This document shows positions 10,451 through 20,680 of a DNA stretch of 29,125 nt, piece after piece. The position numbers and the translations under genes are program-made. The notes below the pieces were generated by a model that saw only the letters and a list, made by a program, of their open reading frames with translations, was not told the DNA's origin and ran no database searches. The number at the start of each line of letters is the position of its first letter. Position 1 is the stretch's first letter. Source of the stretch: Pelargonium nanum. Taxonomy: Eukaryota > Streptophyta > Magnoliopsida > Geraniales > Geraniaceae. The stretch is taken from contig JAYMTF010000852.1 in NCBI GenBank assembly GCA_036897485.1, positions 1 to 29,125 on the forward strand, written 5' to 3'.

Positions 10451-11209
10451 AACAAATCGTGAACTTGCAGAGAGTGATCGAATCAAAATTCGAGCGATTT
10501 CTTCCGAATTCCGCAAGAAAATGAACCAAAAGAGGAATCAAAATCCACAAATTTTGAAGATTTCAAGGGTTTTGGTCGCTGGTGGTGACGATGACGAACC
10601 AGTAGATGGCGAATCCGCGATGGCCTTGGAAACCAGATCTCTCGCGAATCGCAAAATGAAAAAGAAACAGAAAACGCCACTTCTGATCGCGTGTCTTCTA
10701 AATTTGGGCCCAAAAGCCCAACGGGCCCGAAGGACAGGCCCACGACAATTTAATGGAATTTAATTTTGTTACTTACTTACTGGACCGTCGATGCAGTTCA
10801 GACACAGAAGCCGACAAAACGTCCGATCGAAAAGACGAAAATAGCCCCGTAGAGAAACGCGTTTTCTGAAGACCAGGAGGATATAAAAGGAAAAAGAATT
10901 AGGGAAATTTCTGGGTCGTCGTCAACTTTGGGTTATGGTAGTTGAGAGGGTAGTTTTATGGTAATTCGCGGGAGTTTGTGGCAATTTCGGTACTAGAAAA
11001 AGATAGAATCCGATCCTTCTCCATTAAGAATCCCCAAAACCCCAACTAGGTCTCGCTGCTCAATTTGCGTCTCTTGCCGAGCAAGCCTAAATTTAATTCT
11101 CGTCTACACTTTAATATAGTGGTGTTTTGAGTTTTCTGGTGAAATCGGCAAGACCCAGTTGGATTTTGGTTTTTAATTTCGTAGTTTATTCGATTTGGGA
11201 GGTAATTCG
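10451..11209. promoter_or_regulatory. Bidirectional promoter between syntaxin and Di19 genes
   Basis: 759 bp separate the two divergent start codons. The stretch 10703-10745 is packed with GGGCC/GGCCCA words (TTGGGCCCAAAAGCCCAACG, then GGGCCCGA and AGGCCCACGA), the site II type bound by TCP factors in promoters of plant housekeeping genes. The motif cluster is about 255 bp from the syntaxin ATG and 465 bp from the Di19 ATG. Transcription start sites are inferred only. The overlapping plus-strand frame at 10317-10763 lies partly over syntaxin exon 1 and is not treated as a gene. Confidence 0.6.
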
Positions 11210-13990
11210 ATGGAGGGTGATGGTGCTTGGAGCTTGGATTTGTCCACTTCTTCACCGAGCTATATTGGTCAGTTCAATTACATATCAAAGTTTCCATTTT
11301 TATTTTCATTTCTGTCTGAGATTTGTTTTGATGACTGGGTATTAGTTTTATGGAACTTGAATCAGATCTCTCAGTTGATTTCGAGGATGGTGGTGTGGAT
11401 GATGATTTGGAGTTGGAGTATCCGTGCCCATTTTGCTCCGACGATTACTATGATTTGATAGACTTATGTGCCCATATTGATGACGAGCATCCAGAAGAAA
11501 CTGATTTTGGGGTATGTTTGTTATTGCTATGCTTACGAATTTGTTACTATCTCTTATGTAATTTGGTTTCAATTTAAAGGTCGATAGGGAAAACTTTTTT
11601 TTTTTTTTTTTGGGTTCTTTTATGTTGAAAAGTCTTGTTTTTCAATGGTGGTGTTGATGTAGCATGAGGTGGTTTTGAACATCTCTATGGCCTAAAAAAT
11701 CTGAAAGCCCTGACTAATTGGGTCTGAAATTAATGTTCATGTTCCAGAGGCAAATTATTTTTCATGCAATTCAACTGCACAGTTTCTGTGTTGTATGATG
11801 GTTTGTTGTTCTTTCTTCTCCTCGTGGATAATACACTTGCAGTCTCTTTGTATAGACAAGGAATCAGTGTACTCGACTGGTCACTCTTGAGTGACTAATA
11901 GCTGTTTCATTCCTATGACTCCCAGATGTACCAAGTTCTAATTCTGTCTGCTTCGGCTTTTACATTCGACTCTTATGTCATTGCCAAACAGTATAATTGT
12001 TAGCTTCAAAATCAGAACTTTAGTAGTTGAATATGTCATGTTAAGTCTGAAGTTCAACTTCATTGCTTCCTGGGATGATAGTTGATGATATTTGAGTAGA
12101 TTAGTGTTAGGATTCTAATTTTGTAAGAGGTGAGATGAAGATTGATCTTTGTAAACTGTATAATTGTTAGCTTTAAAATCAGAACTTGAGTAGTCAACAT
12201 GTCATGTTACATCTGAAGTTCAAATTAATTGTTTCTTGGGATGATAATTGATGATACTTCAGTATTTTTTTTATCGGTGACATACTTCAGTATATTAGTG
12301 TTAGGATTCTAATTTTGTAAAAGGTGAGATGAAGATTGATTTTTAAGAGCGATTTAAGTTAATGACTTCATTTGTAATGGTTATCAGTTTAATGAGGGTC
12401 TTTTTAGTAAATCAAGTTCTGTTAGACTCTGATATTTCTTAAGCTTACAATCATTTCATGTTTGCAGGTATGCCCTGTTTGTGATACAAGGGTTGGGGTG
12501 AATATGGTTGACCATATAACAATGCAACATGGAAGCATTTTCAAGATATCCTTTTTCTCTCACTTGAGCTAGAAATGGTTTGATTTTGATGTTGTCCATT
12601 CTTTTTCCATGCTATTTAATAGTTGCTAGTTTTCTTTGTTTCTTCTTTAAGTTCATTACTCCTTCAGCTATCCCCAGCCATTATTAAAAGGCCCCTGATT
12701 TTGAATGTGTCGAGCCAATACTTATTGAGAACAAAACTTGTATAATGGTGGAAGTGAAACCCCTACTAACAAGGTTGAGCTTGTAGTAGTGGAAACGAAA
12801 GCCATTATTATGTGTATCCCAATTTTGAAAATTAATATCGCCTATTCTAAGGATTCCTTGACAAGAGATTACAGTCAGTACAAACTGAAGCTTCATAAAC
12901 AGCTTTCTTCTATAAGGAAGGACTCAAGGGATGAATACATGCAATCCTCTCTTGCATCCAGATCTTCTGTGGTTTCATCCTCCCCTACGGAGCCTGATCC
13001 ATTGCTGTCATTTATATGTAATATTCCTCGCAAGGAAGAGTCTGAAAGTGTTCAGCCTGCTTCGTCATCTGAAGTAAGCGTAGAAGAGGAAAGCTCAGAT
13101 AACGTGTTAAAGAGGTATATTAAAGACTTGCTATTTGTGAACATTATGCATGCTTGCTCATGTACATGATTTCTCCAATCTACGTAAAAACTTAAACCTG
13201 TTGACCACTTTAGTTGTTTGATTAAGCATTATAGTTTCTCTCTCATTTTGATGTAGTACTCAGCATTTAAGGCTAGTGTCAGTTCTCTGCAAATTTGATT
13301 TAGGCTAGGTAATAAGGATAGTATAGAGAGAAAGATTAAGACCTAATCACTGTTGATGGTAAAGCTACGTGAATAAATGAAAAATTCACTAGCGAAGTCA
13401 ATGGAAACTCACGTCAGATAAGAAAATTTGACAGGGAACAATGTAGGTCAAGTTGGATGTTCTGAACATAAACATACTGTTCCTGTTACGAGGGCAAGCA
13501 GAAAATCTGCCTACCACTATTAGTTTTGTTTCCCTGTGCAGTTATTTTGGTAGCATTAAGTATAAATAATACCGAAAACACTTTGGTAATGGGTTTGCTA
13601 GCAAATAAGAAAACAGAAGTTTATGGCAAAACCACAAAAGAGGGCCTTATGCATCCAGGTCTTGCTCTTATTTTATCGAATATCTCATGTTTAGCTCATG
13701 TACAACCATAAACAATTTAAATACTCCAGTACATCACTGACTAGTTGAGCTCATTTCATAACCCAATTGCTTGTCTTAGAACCTTTGGCAATCACATGAA
13801 GTTACATCCTAATGTTGTCTTCTATGATTATAAGTACCGTATTTTCCCCTTTCTTCGCACTCAGATATGGCTTTTTATTGTTCTTTGTTGCAGTTCTCCT
13901 TTATCGGACAAGGACCGGGAGGAGAAGGAATGTAGATGCGAGTTTGTACAGGGACTGATGTTTTCCATCCTCCTTGATGATGACTTATGA
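11210..13990 (+). CDS. DI19: Di19-type drought-induced C2H2 zinc-finger protein, five exons
   Basis: Exons: 11210-11267, 11366-11511, 12468-12545, 12873-13114, 13894-13990, giving 206 aa, the usual Di19 size. Two atypical C2H2 fingers are visible: C40/C43/H56/H61 (PCPFC ... CAHIDDEH) and C70/C73/H84/H89 (VCPVC ... DHITMQH). The C-terminus carries the Di19 tail REEKECRCEFVQGLMFSILL. Di19 proteins are nuclear regulators in drought, ABA and light responses and are targets of calcium-dependent kinases; that role is by family. Intron 3 (12546-12872) begins ATATCCTTTTT and ends AC, the signature of a U12-type AT-AC intron. Exon 2 could also start at 11375, which keeps the frame and drops three residues. 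The start codon at 11210 is chosen because MEGDGAWSLDLSTSS resembles the N-terminus of Di19 relatives; an in-frame ATG 15 bases upstream is possible. Confidence 0.9.
11991..12346 (+). repeat. Tandem duplication in Di19 intron 2
   Basis: Two adjacent diverged copies of a unit of about 167 bp: 11991-12157 and 12158-12346. Both start GTATAATTGTTAGCTT and share blocks such as GATGATA and TTAGTGTTAGGATTCTAAT. The second copy is longer because of a small insertion at about 12266-12293 (reported separately). Confidence 0.85.
12546..12872 (+). other. U12-type AT-AC intron of the Di19 gene
   Basis: The 5' end ATATCCTTTTT (12546) matches the U12 AT-AC donor. A branch-site match ATTCCTTGAC lies at 12853-12862, with the likely branch A at 12861 only 11 bases before the terminal AC (12871-12872). 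Splicing here joins IFK to SQYKLKLHKQL in phase 0. No in-frame GT donor is available: reading on from the exon meets a stop within nine codons. Confidence 0.85.
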
Positions 13991-14791
13991 TTGGACATGA
14001 TACGGTAGCGTTGGCTCAAATTTTAACAAAATGCTGTCTTGGACTTTTTCACATTGGTAGAGATAACAAGGTTGAGTTTAGGCAGTAATTGTATTGCAGG
14101 TCAACTTAGAAAGAATAGGACTTGTATCTGTCTTGCTTGTGCATAATGAAAAATATTGCTACTCCTTTTCGGAATTTCCACAACACTATCTTCATTCATA
14201 TGCAGTTCATGACATTATCCAGAGTATATAAATACTGGTTTTACATCTGGTTGTCTGAGGGTTCAATACTGTGTCACTTGAAGATGTGAGTCTCTGCTCT
14301 GGCTTACTTAAATCTTGTGGTAAATCAACAAATAGTTGAAGAATCATTTGTAACTTTTGACCTTAAAAGTATGGGAAATTAAATTTTCATAAACAAGTTA
14401 CATGTATCTTTACGCACCCGCAAATGTCACCAACTACACTAATGATTGTCTGTAAATAATTGTAACTCCGCTATTTTCTTAATCAGACGACACCATTATG
14501 AATTAGATCAATTTCAAACAAAATATAATAGTCGAACAGTAGAATAACCAAAATAGAACATTTTCGCAAATACAATACCAGATAGAAGTCACATATTTAT
14601 GGATACATTGTCCTTCAATTTCACACCTCCTAATCCCACAGTTTACCTTGGCACAATTCATTTCATAGCCATTTTCATTTGGAATAGTCGGTATGGTGAA
14701 AACTGAAGAACATAATCAACATAGTTCTGTAAAATCTGATCTGAATATGAGTTTCCAGGGAATACATGTATAGACAACAGTCCTACAAAAC
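13991..14791. other. Convergent intergenic region between Di19 and the LIMYB-like gene
   Basis: AT-rich DNA that should contain the 3' UTRs of both converging genes. No further gene, repeat or RNA was recognised. Confidence 0.4.
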
Positions 14792-16870
14792 CTACCACTC
14801 TGCCTGTGGCCGAAGCTTCCTCGTCAGCCACTTCTTCCTCAGCTTCACATCTAATGCAAGAAACGTTTTTGCTTTCTTTTCATCTTCTAGAAAATCGCAG
14901 GCATCCAACACAAGGTCTTCATCCATGTCCGGTAATGCTTGGATCGCCGCAATGACATTTTCTATCGGTATGGAGTTTGAGTTCTCGTCGTCTTTCTTCT
15001 TTTCTGATAAAGAAGAAACTGCAGTTACCATCTCGCGAAGAGCACTAGCCACGCTATTATCATCAACCCGTGGTTTTTTAGGTACTGATAACTTCGAACC
15101 ACTTTCTACGTGGCGTTTGTTCTGATTGCACCCAATGGATTTTATGTCTGTATAATCCGACTCTTGCAGATCAGCAACTTTTTCTTCACTAGAAAACGAT
15201 GCACCTGCAGATTGTGAACTTCTCGATGTTCTAACAAACTTGGTTTCAATTTGTTGGTCTAAATTTTGGGCCGAGAAGCAGTCTCCTTCGTCAACACTTT
15301 GATCATTGCATATCACACACAAGTCTTTATAGTAAGGTACAGGCCTGGTCATGAACTGTCGTGCATCTGTATGGGCCTGCATGTTAACATATGTAAGCTA
15401 TAAAGTTCTCACAATAATGAAAGTAAACCATCACCGATGTAGCTATAAAAACTTCATATAATGCCACAAATGTAAGAGATTGTGGCGTTTCAATTAGGGT
15501 TGCATCTGGTGGGACAGATTCATTCAAGTAATTTCACGGATGCATTTTCAAGACAAAATAAGCTCAAGTAATTCCCTTTGATAATGAATGTAATCTAAAC
15601 CCGACAAAAGAAAATAAGGGTTGGTTTCAAATTTAAATGTTTGGACAAACAAAGCCACTCATTTTTATGCCACACAGACAACGATTATTTTTTTGCTGCG
15701 TATGGGTTTCTAAAACATTATACTTTGCTGCCTACATTCATACATACCTTGATATAATCTTGCCAGACATAATCATCAGCAGTCACCATTTGCCGCGCAT
15801 CATCCCAGTAAAACCCATCCAATTCGAGAAGATTCTTGATGACATTATATTGCCTTCTCAAAGTTTTGTATCGATTCTTCAGAACATCTATATCATAGTT
15901 AAAGCCAAACTTTGCATTGAATAATGCAATCATCTCCATCCATGCATGTTTGCGAAAAATACCATCAACCTGGTTGCCTTTCTGCACTTGTTCTAGCATA
16001 AGATCAATGAAATAACGGTCCATTGGTGGTTGCCAATATGTCCTTGAACGAGTAGTAATGGATGTGGAACCTGTCACATTCGGTGAAGTCTGTGGGCCAT
16101 CATCCATTACTTCCTTTGAAATGGAAATTCCAAAATCTTCGTCAACTTGGATATCATGAAGGAGCAGCGTGGTTCCCTCACCAACACTACTTGGATTAGG
16201 GGTCCCATCTTTTCCGCTCTCAGCAGAATGTGATGATGACTCCGGTATATTTTCTCCTGCTTCTTTATCATCAAGAAATTTAGCAGCAAATTTTAGACCT
16301 TCCAACAGATCATCGGTCCCCGACTCTGATATACTATTTTCAAGGAAGTCATCAAGGCTAAATTCATTACCTTTTGGGTCGATGGTTGCACTCTTGTATA
16401 TCAAACACAAATCATTAAAGTACGGAATAGTTTTTATTCTGTACGAACGTGCATCAGGATGTACCTGCAAGATTAATCCGTAAGACATAAAAAATGATAA
16501 AAACCAACACTTTTATAACAATGACGCGCCACACCTTAATATATTCATCCCAGACATTATTATCAGCCGTCACCATTTGTCGTGTTTCGTTCCAGCTAAA
16601 ACCGTCCTGGTCAAGAAGTTTCGTTATAGACTTGTACAGATTCCTCAGTGATTTGTGCCGATTTTTCAGAACATCCTTTTCATACTGGAATTTGAATTTT
16701 GTATTGAACAACGCCGTCATTTGCTTCCATGCTCGTTTACTAAACAAATGATCATCCACCCGGTTGCCTTTGCCAACCTGATCTAACATGAGATCAATAA
16801 AATACCGATCCATTTCAGGTGTCCAAATTGTCCTCAGACGGTCAGTACCATTTCTAGCTCGTACTCCCAT
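14792..16870 (-). CDS. LIMYB-like protein with two Myb/SANT-like DNA-binding units
   Basis: Coding exons (complement): 16535-16870, 15748-16464, 14792-15376; product 545 aa. Residues about 12-112 and 254-351 are two copies of the Myb/SANT-like domain (Myb_DNA-bind_3), each with MDRYFIDLML, LKNR, DGF.W and RQMVTAD followed by VW..YIK. Each is followed by a short H.DAR......P...DLC.I segment. The C-terminal part has a basic patch (KRHVESG ... KKPRVDD) and an acidic helical region. The family includes the L10-interacting MYB protein (LIMYB), a nuclear repressor of translation-machinery genes in antiviral signalling, and is related to the Myb-like protein of PIF/Harbinger transposons. That this copy is a host gene is inferred from its intact spliced frame. 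The exact function is unknown. The ATG at 16870 directly follows a likely 3' splice site, so the leader is spliced. Confidence 0.85.
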
Positions 16871-17886
16871 TCTACAAATCAAGAAAACGAGTAAAAATAA
16901 GTAACAATAACAAAATCACGAGATATACACTGATCACATATTATTATCATCAACAGAGAGACCAAAACATCATTGATTTAGTCTCATATGCTAAGGGAAA
17001 GACACATACTGATCACATATCATCGTCATCAAAGAGAGACAAGTTCATTCTTTTAAGTGGGTGGCTTGTACCACATACGGTTTCTAAGTATCCTATGGGA
17101 AAGACAACAAAATCATGTGCATTATCAAGATTATATTGCAAGAAAAATCTAGCACACCTCATCCATGTTCCGTCATGTGCAAATGTTTGCTACCAACAGA
17201 ATGTTGATTAGAGAGTACACGATCCACACAAAAACGTTAGTGGATAGAAAATGAATATGCAGAAAAGAACATCAACCACTTTCCCTTACTCTCATTAATT
17301 TCAAGTACCATGTGCTTCAACCCGTCAAGTTACACCAAATCCACTTTTTCGTGGTTATTGACTTTTGTTAGTCCATCAACCTTAAAGCAGTTCAACTCCT
17401 ATCACTAAACAACACCCTATAACTTTTACTCGTGTTAACTCGATGAATTGAATCATGAAAGCTTGTAATCGTAAAATAAACAGCTACAATTAGCAGCATC
17501 AAAAATCAAAATGCCTCAATGGTATAAAATCACAAAATTATATTCACCTGCAACTTTTTTTAAGTTTCTCAAAAAGCTTGTAATTGTACAATAAACAGCT
17601 ACAATTAGCAACATCAAAATGCCTCAATGGTATCAAAATCACAAAATTATATACACTTTCAACTTTTTTCTCAAGTTTCTCAAAATTATAGAAAATTTCA
17701 ACAAAGATAAATAGAGATTCTCAAATGGAAGAGAACAGATAGAGAGCTAACATAGTCGCGACAATCAAGTAAAAATTGCAGAGATACATAAAAAAAATGA
17801 ATCAGAAAAAGCTGAATCGAAAAGTAAAATGAAATCATTATCGTTAAATTGGAAGGTTAGAGAAGGTTGAGAGCGACGAACATACC
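16871..17886 (-). other. Leader (5' UTR) intron of the LIMYB-like gene
   Basis: On the minus strand the donor is CACAG/GTATG at 17886 and the acceptor is TTGTAG just before the ATG (near 16872). The leader exon therefore lies from 17887 to perhaps 18000. The intron, about 1 kb and AT-rich, holds tandem duplications at 17459-17686 and a short repeated block (16926-16963 and 17006-17040, both around CTGATCACATAT). Long leader introns often raise expression in plants; that is inference here. Confidence 0.6.
17459..17686. repeat. Tandem duplication of about 114 bp
   Basis: Two adjacent copies: 17459-17573 and 17574-17686. Shared blocks include AAGCTTGTAAT, AATAAACAGCTACAATTAGC, ATGCCTCAATGGTAT and AAGTTTCTCAAA. 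They differ by several small changes, so the duplication is not recent. Confidence 0.85.
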
Positions 17887-18984
17887 TGTGATCGAGCAGA
17901 GGTGGAGAAGACGATGAGGGGATTGGATTGGGAGAGGAACGTATCTCTCTGCGAGTTTAGGGATAAGGTAATTCCGGGATAAGGTTGTGATTGTTTAACT
18001 ATTTCCTGACCTAACCTACCCTCCACCGGTTGGTTACTAGCCTCTAACCCTACTAGGGTTATCTTTTCAAGGATAAGGATGTTCCAAGTTCACGCATGGG
18101 CTCATCAATTAATCGGGCTTTTGGCCCATATTTTGTGAGCCCTAATATGTAGTTTGGCCCAATTCTACTTGTTTCCATATTAGAGTTGGCCCTAATTTTA
18201 AAAAAATTACTCTTTTTCATTTATGGACTGACAATTTTTTACAAGTTAGTTCATATTACTTGCTACTACCGGTTCACCACTTACACGTGGACATGAACCG
18301 CCATGTCACTCATCTCGGTCAAACACCTATATGGTGTGTTTTTATTTTTTTGTTTCAATTAGCCCAAAACGAAGTCTTTTCTTAAAACCAAAAAATGAAT
18401 CACGCACAACAACAAACCAACTTTCAACCCCTTATTTAGAGTCACTATTTTACAACTCAGGACTATCAAATTTTTACAAGTTAGTTACTTGTTACTACCG
18501 ATTAAGACTGACGCTTAAGCTACCTCCAATTGTAAGTTTTTAAAGTGAGGCTTTACACAACACGAGATCGGCATTTTTAAACCATACGATGTCTAATTCT
18601 TATTTGATTTGTATAAGATCGCAAGTGGCAAAGATTTTGCTACCAAGTTTTAGTGCCTCCGACGTTAACGTGTCTGCAAAAGCCAAGCAAATCTCCCCAA
18701 GCACTTATTTACCCAACAAAAAATCATAATAACTTAAAACAAAACTGGGGTGGGTGAGATGAGACAGTCCAAGAAAGAAAAAGACTGTACCTAACCTATT
18801 AACTATTATCAACCACATTTTATCGTTCAACCTTGTTCATTTGGTATTATGCGACCAAAAGCATATAAATTTACGTCAACAGCACACAAAAATATTACTC
18901 TAATTTTCTCATTCAAAATTTTTTTTGAAGGGAAAAAAAATGACGTGGAGCTTGCGATATATGTCGTATTGTAATTCGATGATG
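17887..18984. other. LIMYB leader exon, promoter and intergenic DNA
   Basis: The LIMYB-like leader exon lies at the left end. GGCCCA-type site II words at 18110-18162 (GGGCTTTTGGCCCA, then TTTGGCCCAATT) suit its promoter on the minus strand. A dispersed direct repeat of about 45 bp occurs at about 18226-18275 and 18461-18508 (both with TTTTTACAAGTTAGTT and GCTACTACCG-like words). No gene is supported. Confidence 0.5.
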
Positions 18985-19267
18985 CACTATAAGAGAAACA
19001 ATGATCAGCTGTAGATTTAGCGGGGTGTCTTACGTAGCTGATCAGCTCGGAAATCAACTACGGGACTGTCGTCAATATTACTGCCAATTTTTTTTCGCCA
19101 AAATTCAGCTACGGAATTACCGTCACCGTTTTACCCATCATAAATTACCCACGGAATAGCTATCGCAAAAATTTTACGATGAGTCCAACACTAACAGATC
19201 AGTCTCCAAATCGTTGATCGATCAGGTACGAAAAATTTCGTACATAATTATTGTTTCTCTTGTAACG
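18985..19267. mobile_element. Miniature CACTA-type element upstream of the chitinase gene
   Basis: The left end CACTATAAGAGAAACAAT (18985) pairs with the right end, whose minus strand reads CGTTACAAGAGAAACAAT (19267); 17 of 21 bases match. It is flanked on both sides by ATG (18982-18984 and 19268-19270), the 3-bp duplication CACTA elements make. The subterminal zones repeat GATCAG/CTGATC words. At 283 bp it has no coding capacity and is a non-autonomous derivative. Decay of the terminal CACTA bases suggests it is no longer mobile. Confidence 0.8.
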
Positions 19268-19319
19268 ATGTCGTTAATGAAATATTGATATGTATAGCAA
19301 TACTCTTTTGATTATTACT

Positions 19320-19328
19320 CTATTTAAG
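19320..19328 (+). promoter_or_regulatory. Possible TATA box of the chitinase-like gene
   Basis: CTATTTAAG lies 50 bases before the ATG at 19378, implying a leader of about 20-25 bases. It sits about 53 bp beyond the CACTA-type element, so the element occupies the immediate upstream promoter. Confidence 0.4.
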
Positions 19329-19377
19329 AACATCAAATAATGCTCATTTCTCTCACAACTCTTCACTCACTGAAAAA

Positions 19378-20292
19378 ATGGCATGTTCTAACCTTTTCTT
19401 CACACTCCTAATCCTCCAAGCTCTCTACATCTCCCATGAACCAACCCATGCAGCTCCATCAAACCCTAACCTGTTCAGAGAGTACATCGGAGCTCAGTTC
19501 ACCAACGTAAGATTCTCCGACGTACCCATCAACCCAAACGTTGACTTCCACTTCATTCTCTCCTTTGCCATTGACTACGACACCTCCTCTTCTCCTACTC
19601 CGACCAACGGCCACTTCAACATCTTCTGGGACTCCGACAACCTCAGCCCCTCCCATGTCTCCGCCGTCAAAACCCAACACTCCAACGTCAAAGTAGCTCT
19701 CAGCCTCGGAGGCGACACGGTGGGACCACAGTTTGCTTACTTCAACCCTTCCTCGGTCTCTTCTTGGGTCTCCAACGCTGTCTCTTCGCTCACCAAGATC
19801 ATCAAGAACTATAATCTGGACGGTATTGACATTGATTACGAGCACTTTCGAGGCGATCCAGCGACGTTCGCAGAGTGCACTGGGAAGCTTATAATGAGCC
19901 TTAAGAGAAATGGGGTCATATCATTTGCTTCCATAGCTCCGTACAATGATGGTGATGTCCAGAGACATTACCGAGCTCTGTGGAAGAGTTATGGGCATTT
20001 GATAGATTATGTGAACTTCCAGTTTTATGCGTACGATAAGGGCACGACCGTGTCTCAGTTCATGGACTATTTCGAGGCACAGGCCTTGAACTACAATGGT
20101 GGCAAGATCTTGGCCAGCTTTGTCAGTGACGGGAGCGGCGGTTTATCGCCGTCCGGCGGCTTTTTCACTGCTTGTAATGAGCTTAATCGTCGGAATCAGC
20201 TTCATGGTATCTTCATTTGGTGTGCAGATAATTCCAAGGCCAATGGTTTTCGCTATGAGGAGCAGTCACAAGCACTTTTAGCAAGTAAATAA
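19378..20292 (+). CDS. Chitinase 2-like glycoside hydrolase family 18 protein, intronless
   Basis: A single uninterrupted frame of 304 aa. The N-terminus has a hydrophobic signal peptide (about 1-25, likely cut after THA), pointing to the secretory path. The GH18 catalytic motif DGIDIDYE is intact at 148-155, with acid/base Glu155 and Asp151/Asp153. An upstream SxGG-type strand (VALSLGG, 106-112) and a distal strand with aromatic Trp (GIFIWCADN) fit the TIM barrel. The family includes tulip bulb chitinase-like proteins and the catalytically inactive RuBisCO-associated proteins of legumes; the retained catalytic residues favour an active enzyme that cuts chitin-type chains, probably in defence or storage. 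Substrate is inferred. The start context is AAAATGGC. It is convergent with the DUF789 gene. Confidence 0.93.
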   Translation: MACSNLFFTLLILQALYISHEPTHAAPSNPNLFREYIGAQFTNVRFSDVPINPNVDFHFILSFAIDYDTSSSPTPTNGHFNIFWDSDNLSPSHVSAVKTQHSNVKVALSLGGDTVGPQFAYFNPSSVSSWVSNAVSSLTKIIKNYNLDGIDIDYEHFRGDPATFAECTGKLIMSLKRNGVISFASIAPYNDGDVQRHYRALWKSYGHLIDYVNFQFYAYDKGTTVSQFMDYFEAQALNYNGGKILASFVSDGSGGLSPSGGFFTACNELNRRNQLHGIFIWCADNSKANGFRYEEQSQALLASK

Positions 20293-20680
20293 GAAAAAAG
20301 ATAAGAAGTACTGTAATGCAACATAACCATTTCAAGAATATTTCCTTTTCCTGATTGCTGACAACATTTCTTCTAATCATGCTCTCTGTATCTTCCCTTT
20401 TGTTAATTGTTTGTGGATACTCCACACTATATAATACTGTAAACACCTAATTTTCAGGTCTCATAGTTTTTAAAGTTGTAACTGAAACTCAGTTGATGGT
20501 AGTCCATCTGCTCACTCCACTAGAGGAACACATCCTATTGATATTATCACTAACACAGCTTGCAAACTCTTGGTTTGGTTGGTCTCGAGGCTGCAAAACC
20601 AAGGCGCTTTGCTCGGAGATGAAGGATTTCAAGCAAAGCCGTCTTTGACACCTCGAATCCAATGATGTTCATGTTTGCCG
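20293..20680. other. Convergent 3' region between chitinase and DUF789 genes
   Basis: Holds the 3' UTRs of both genes. Nothing else is seen. Confidence 0.4.

Noticed and set aside
10317-10763. Plus-strand 148-codon frame across the syntaxin start region
   Set aside because: It is largely antisense to syntaxin exon 1 and its promoter, with no family resemblance or splice partners.
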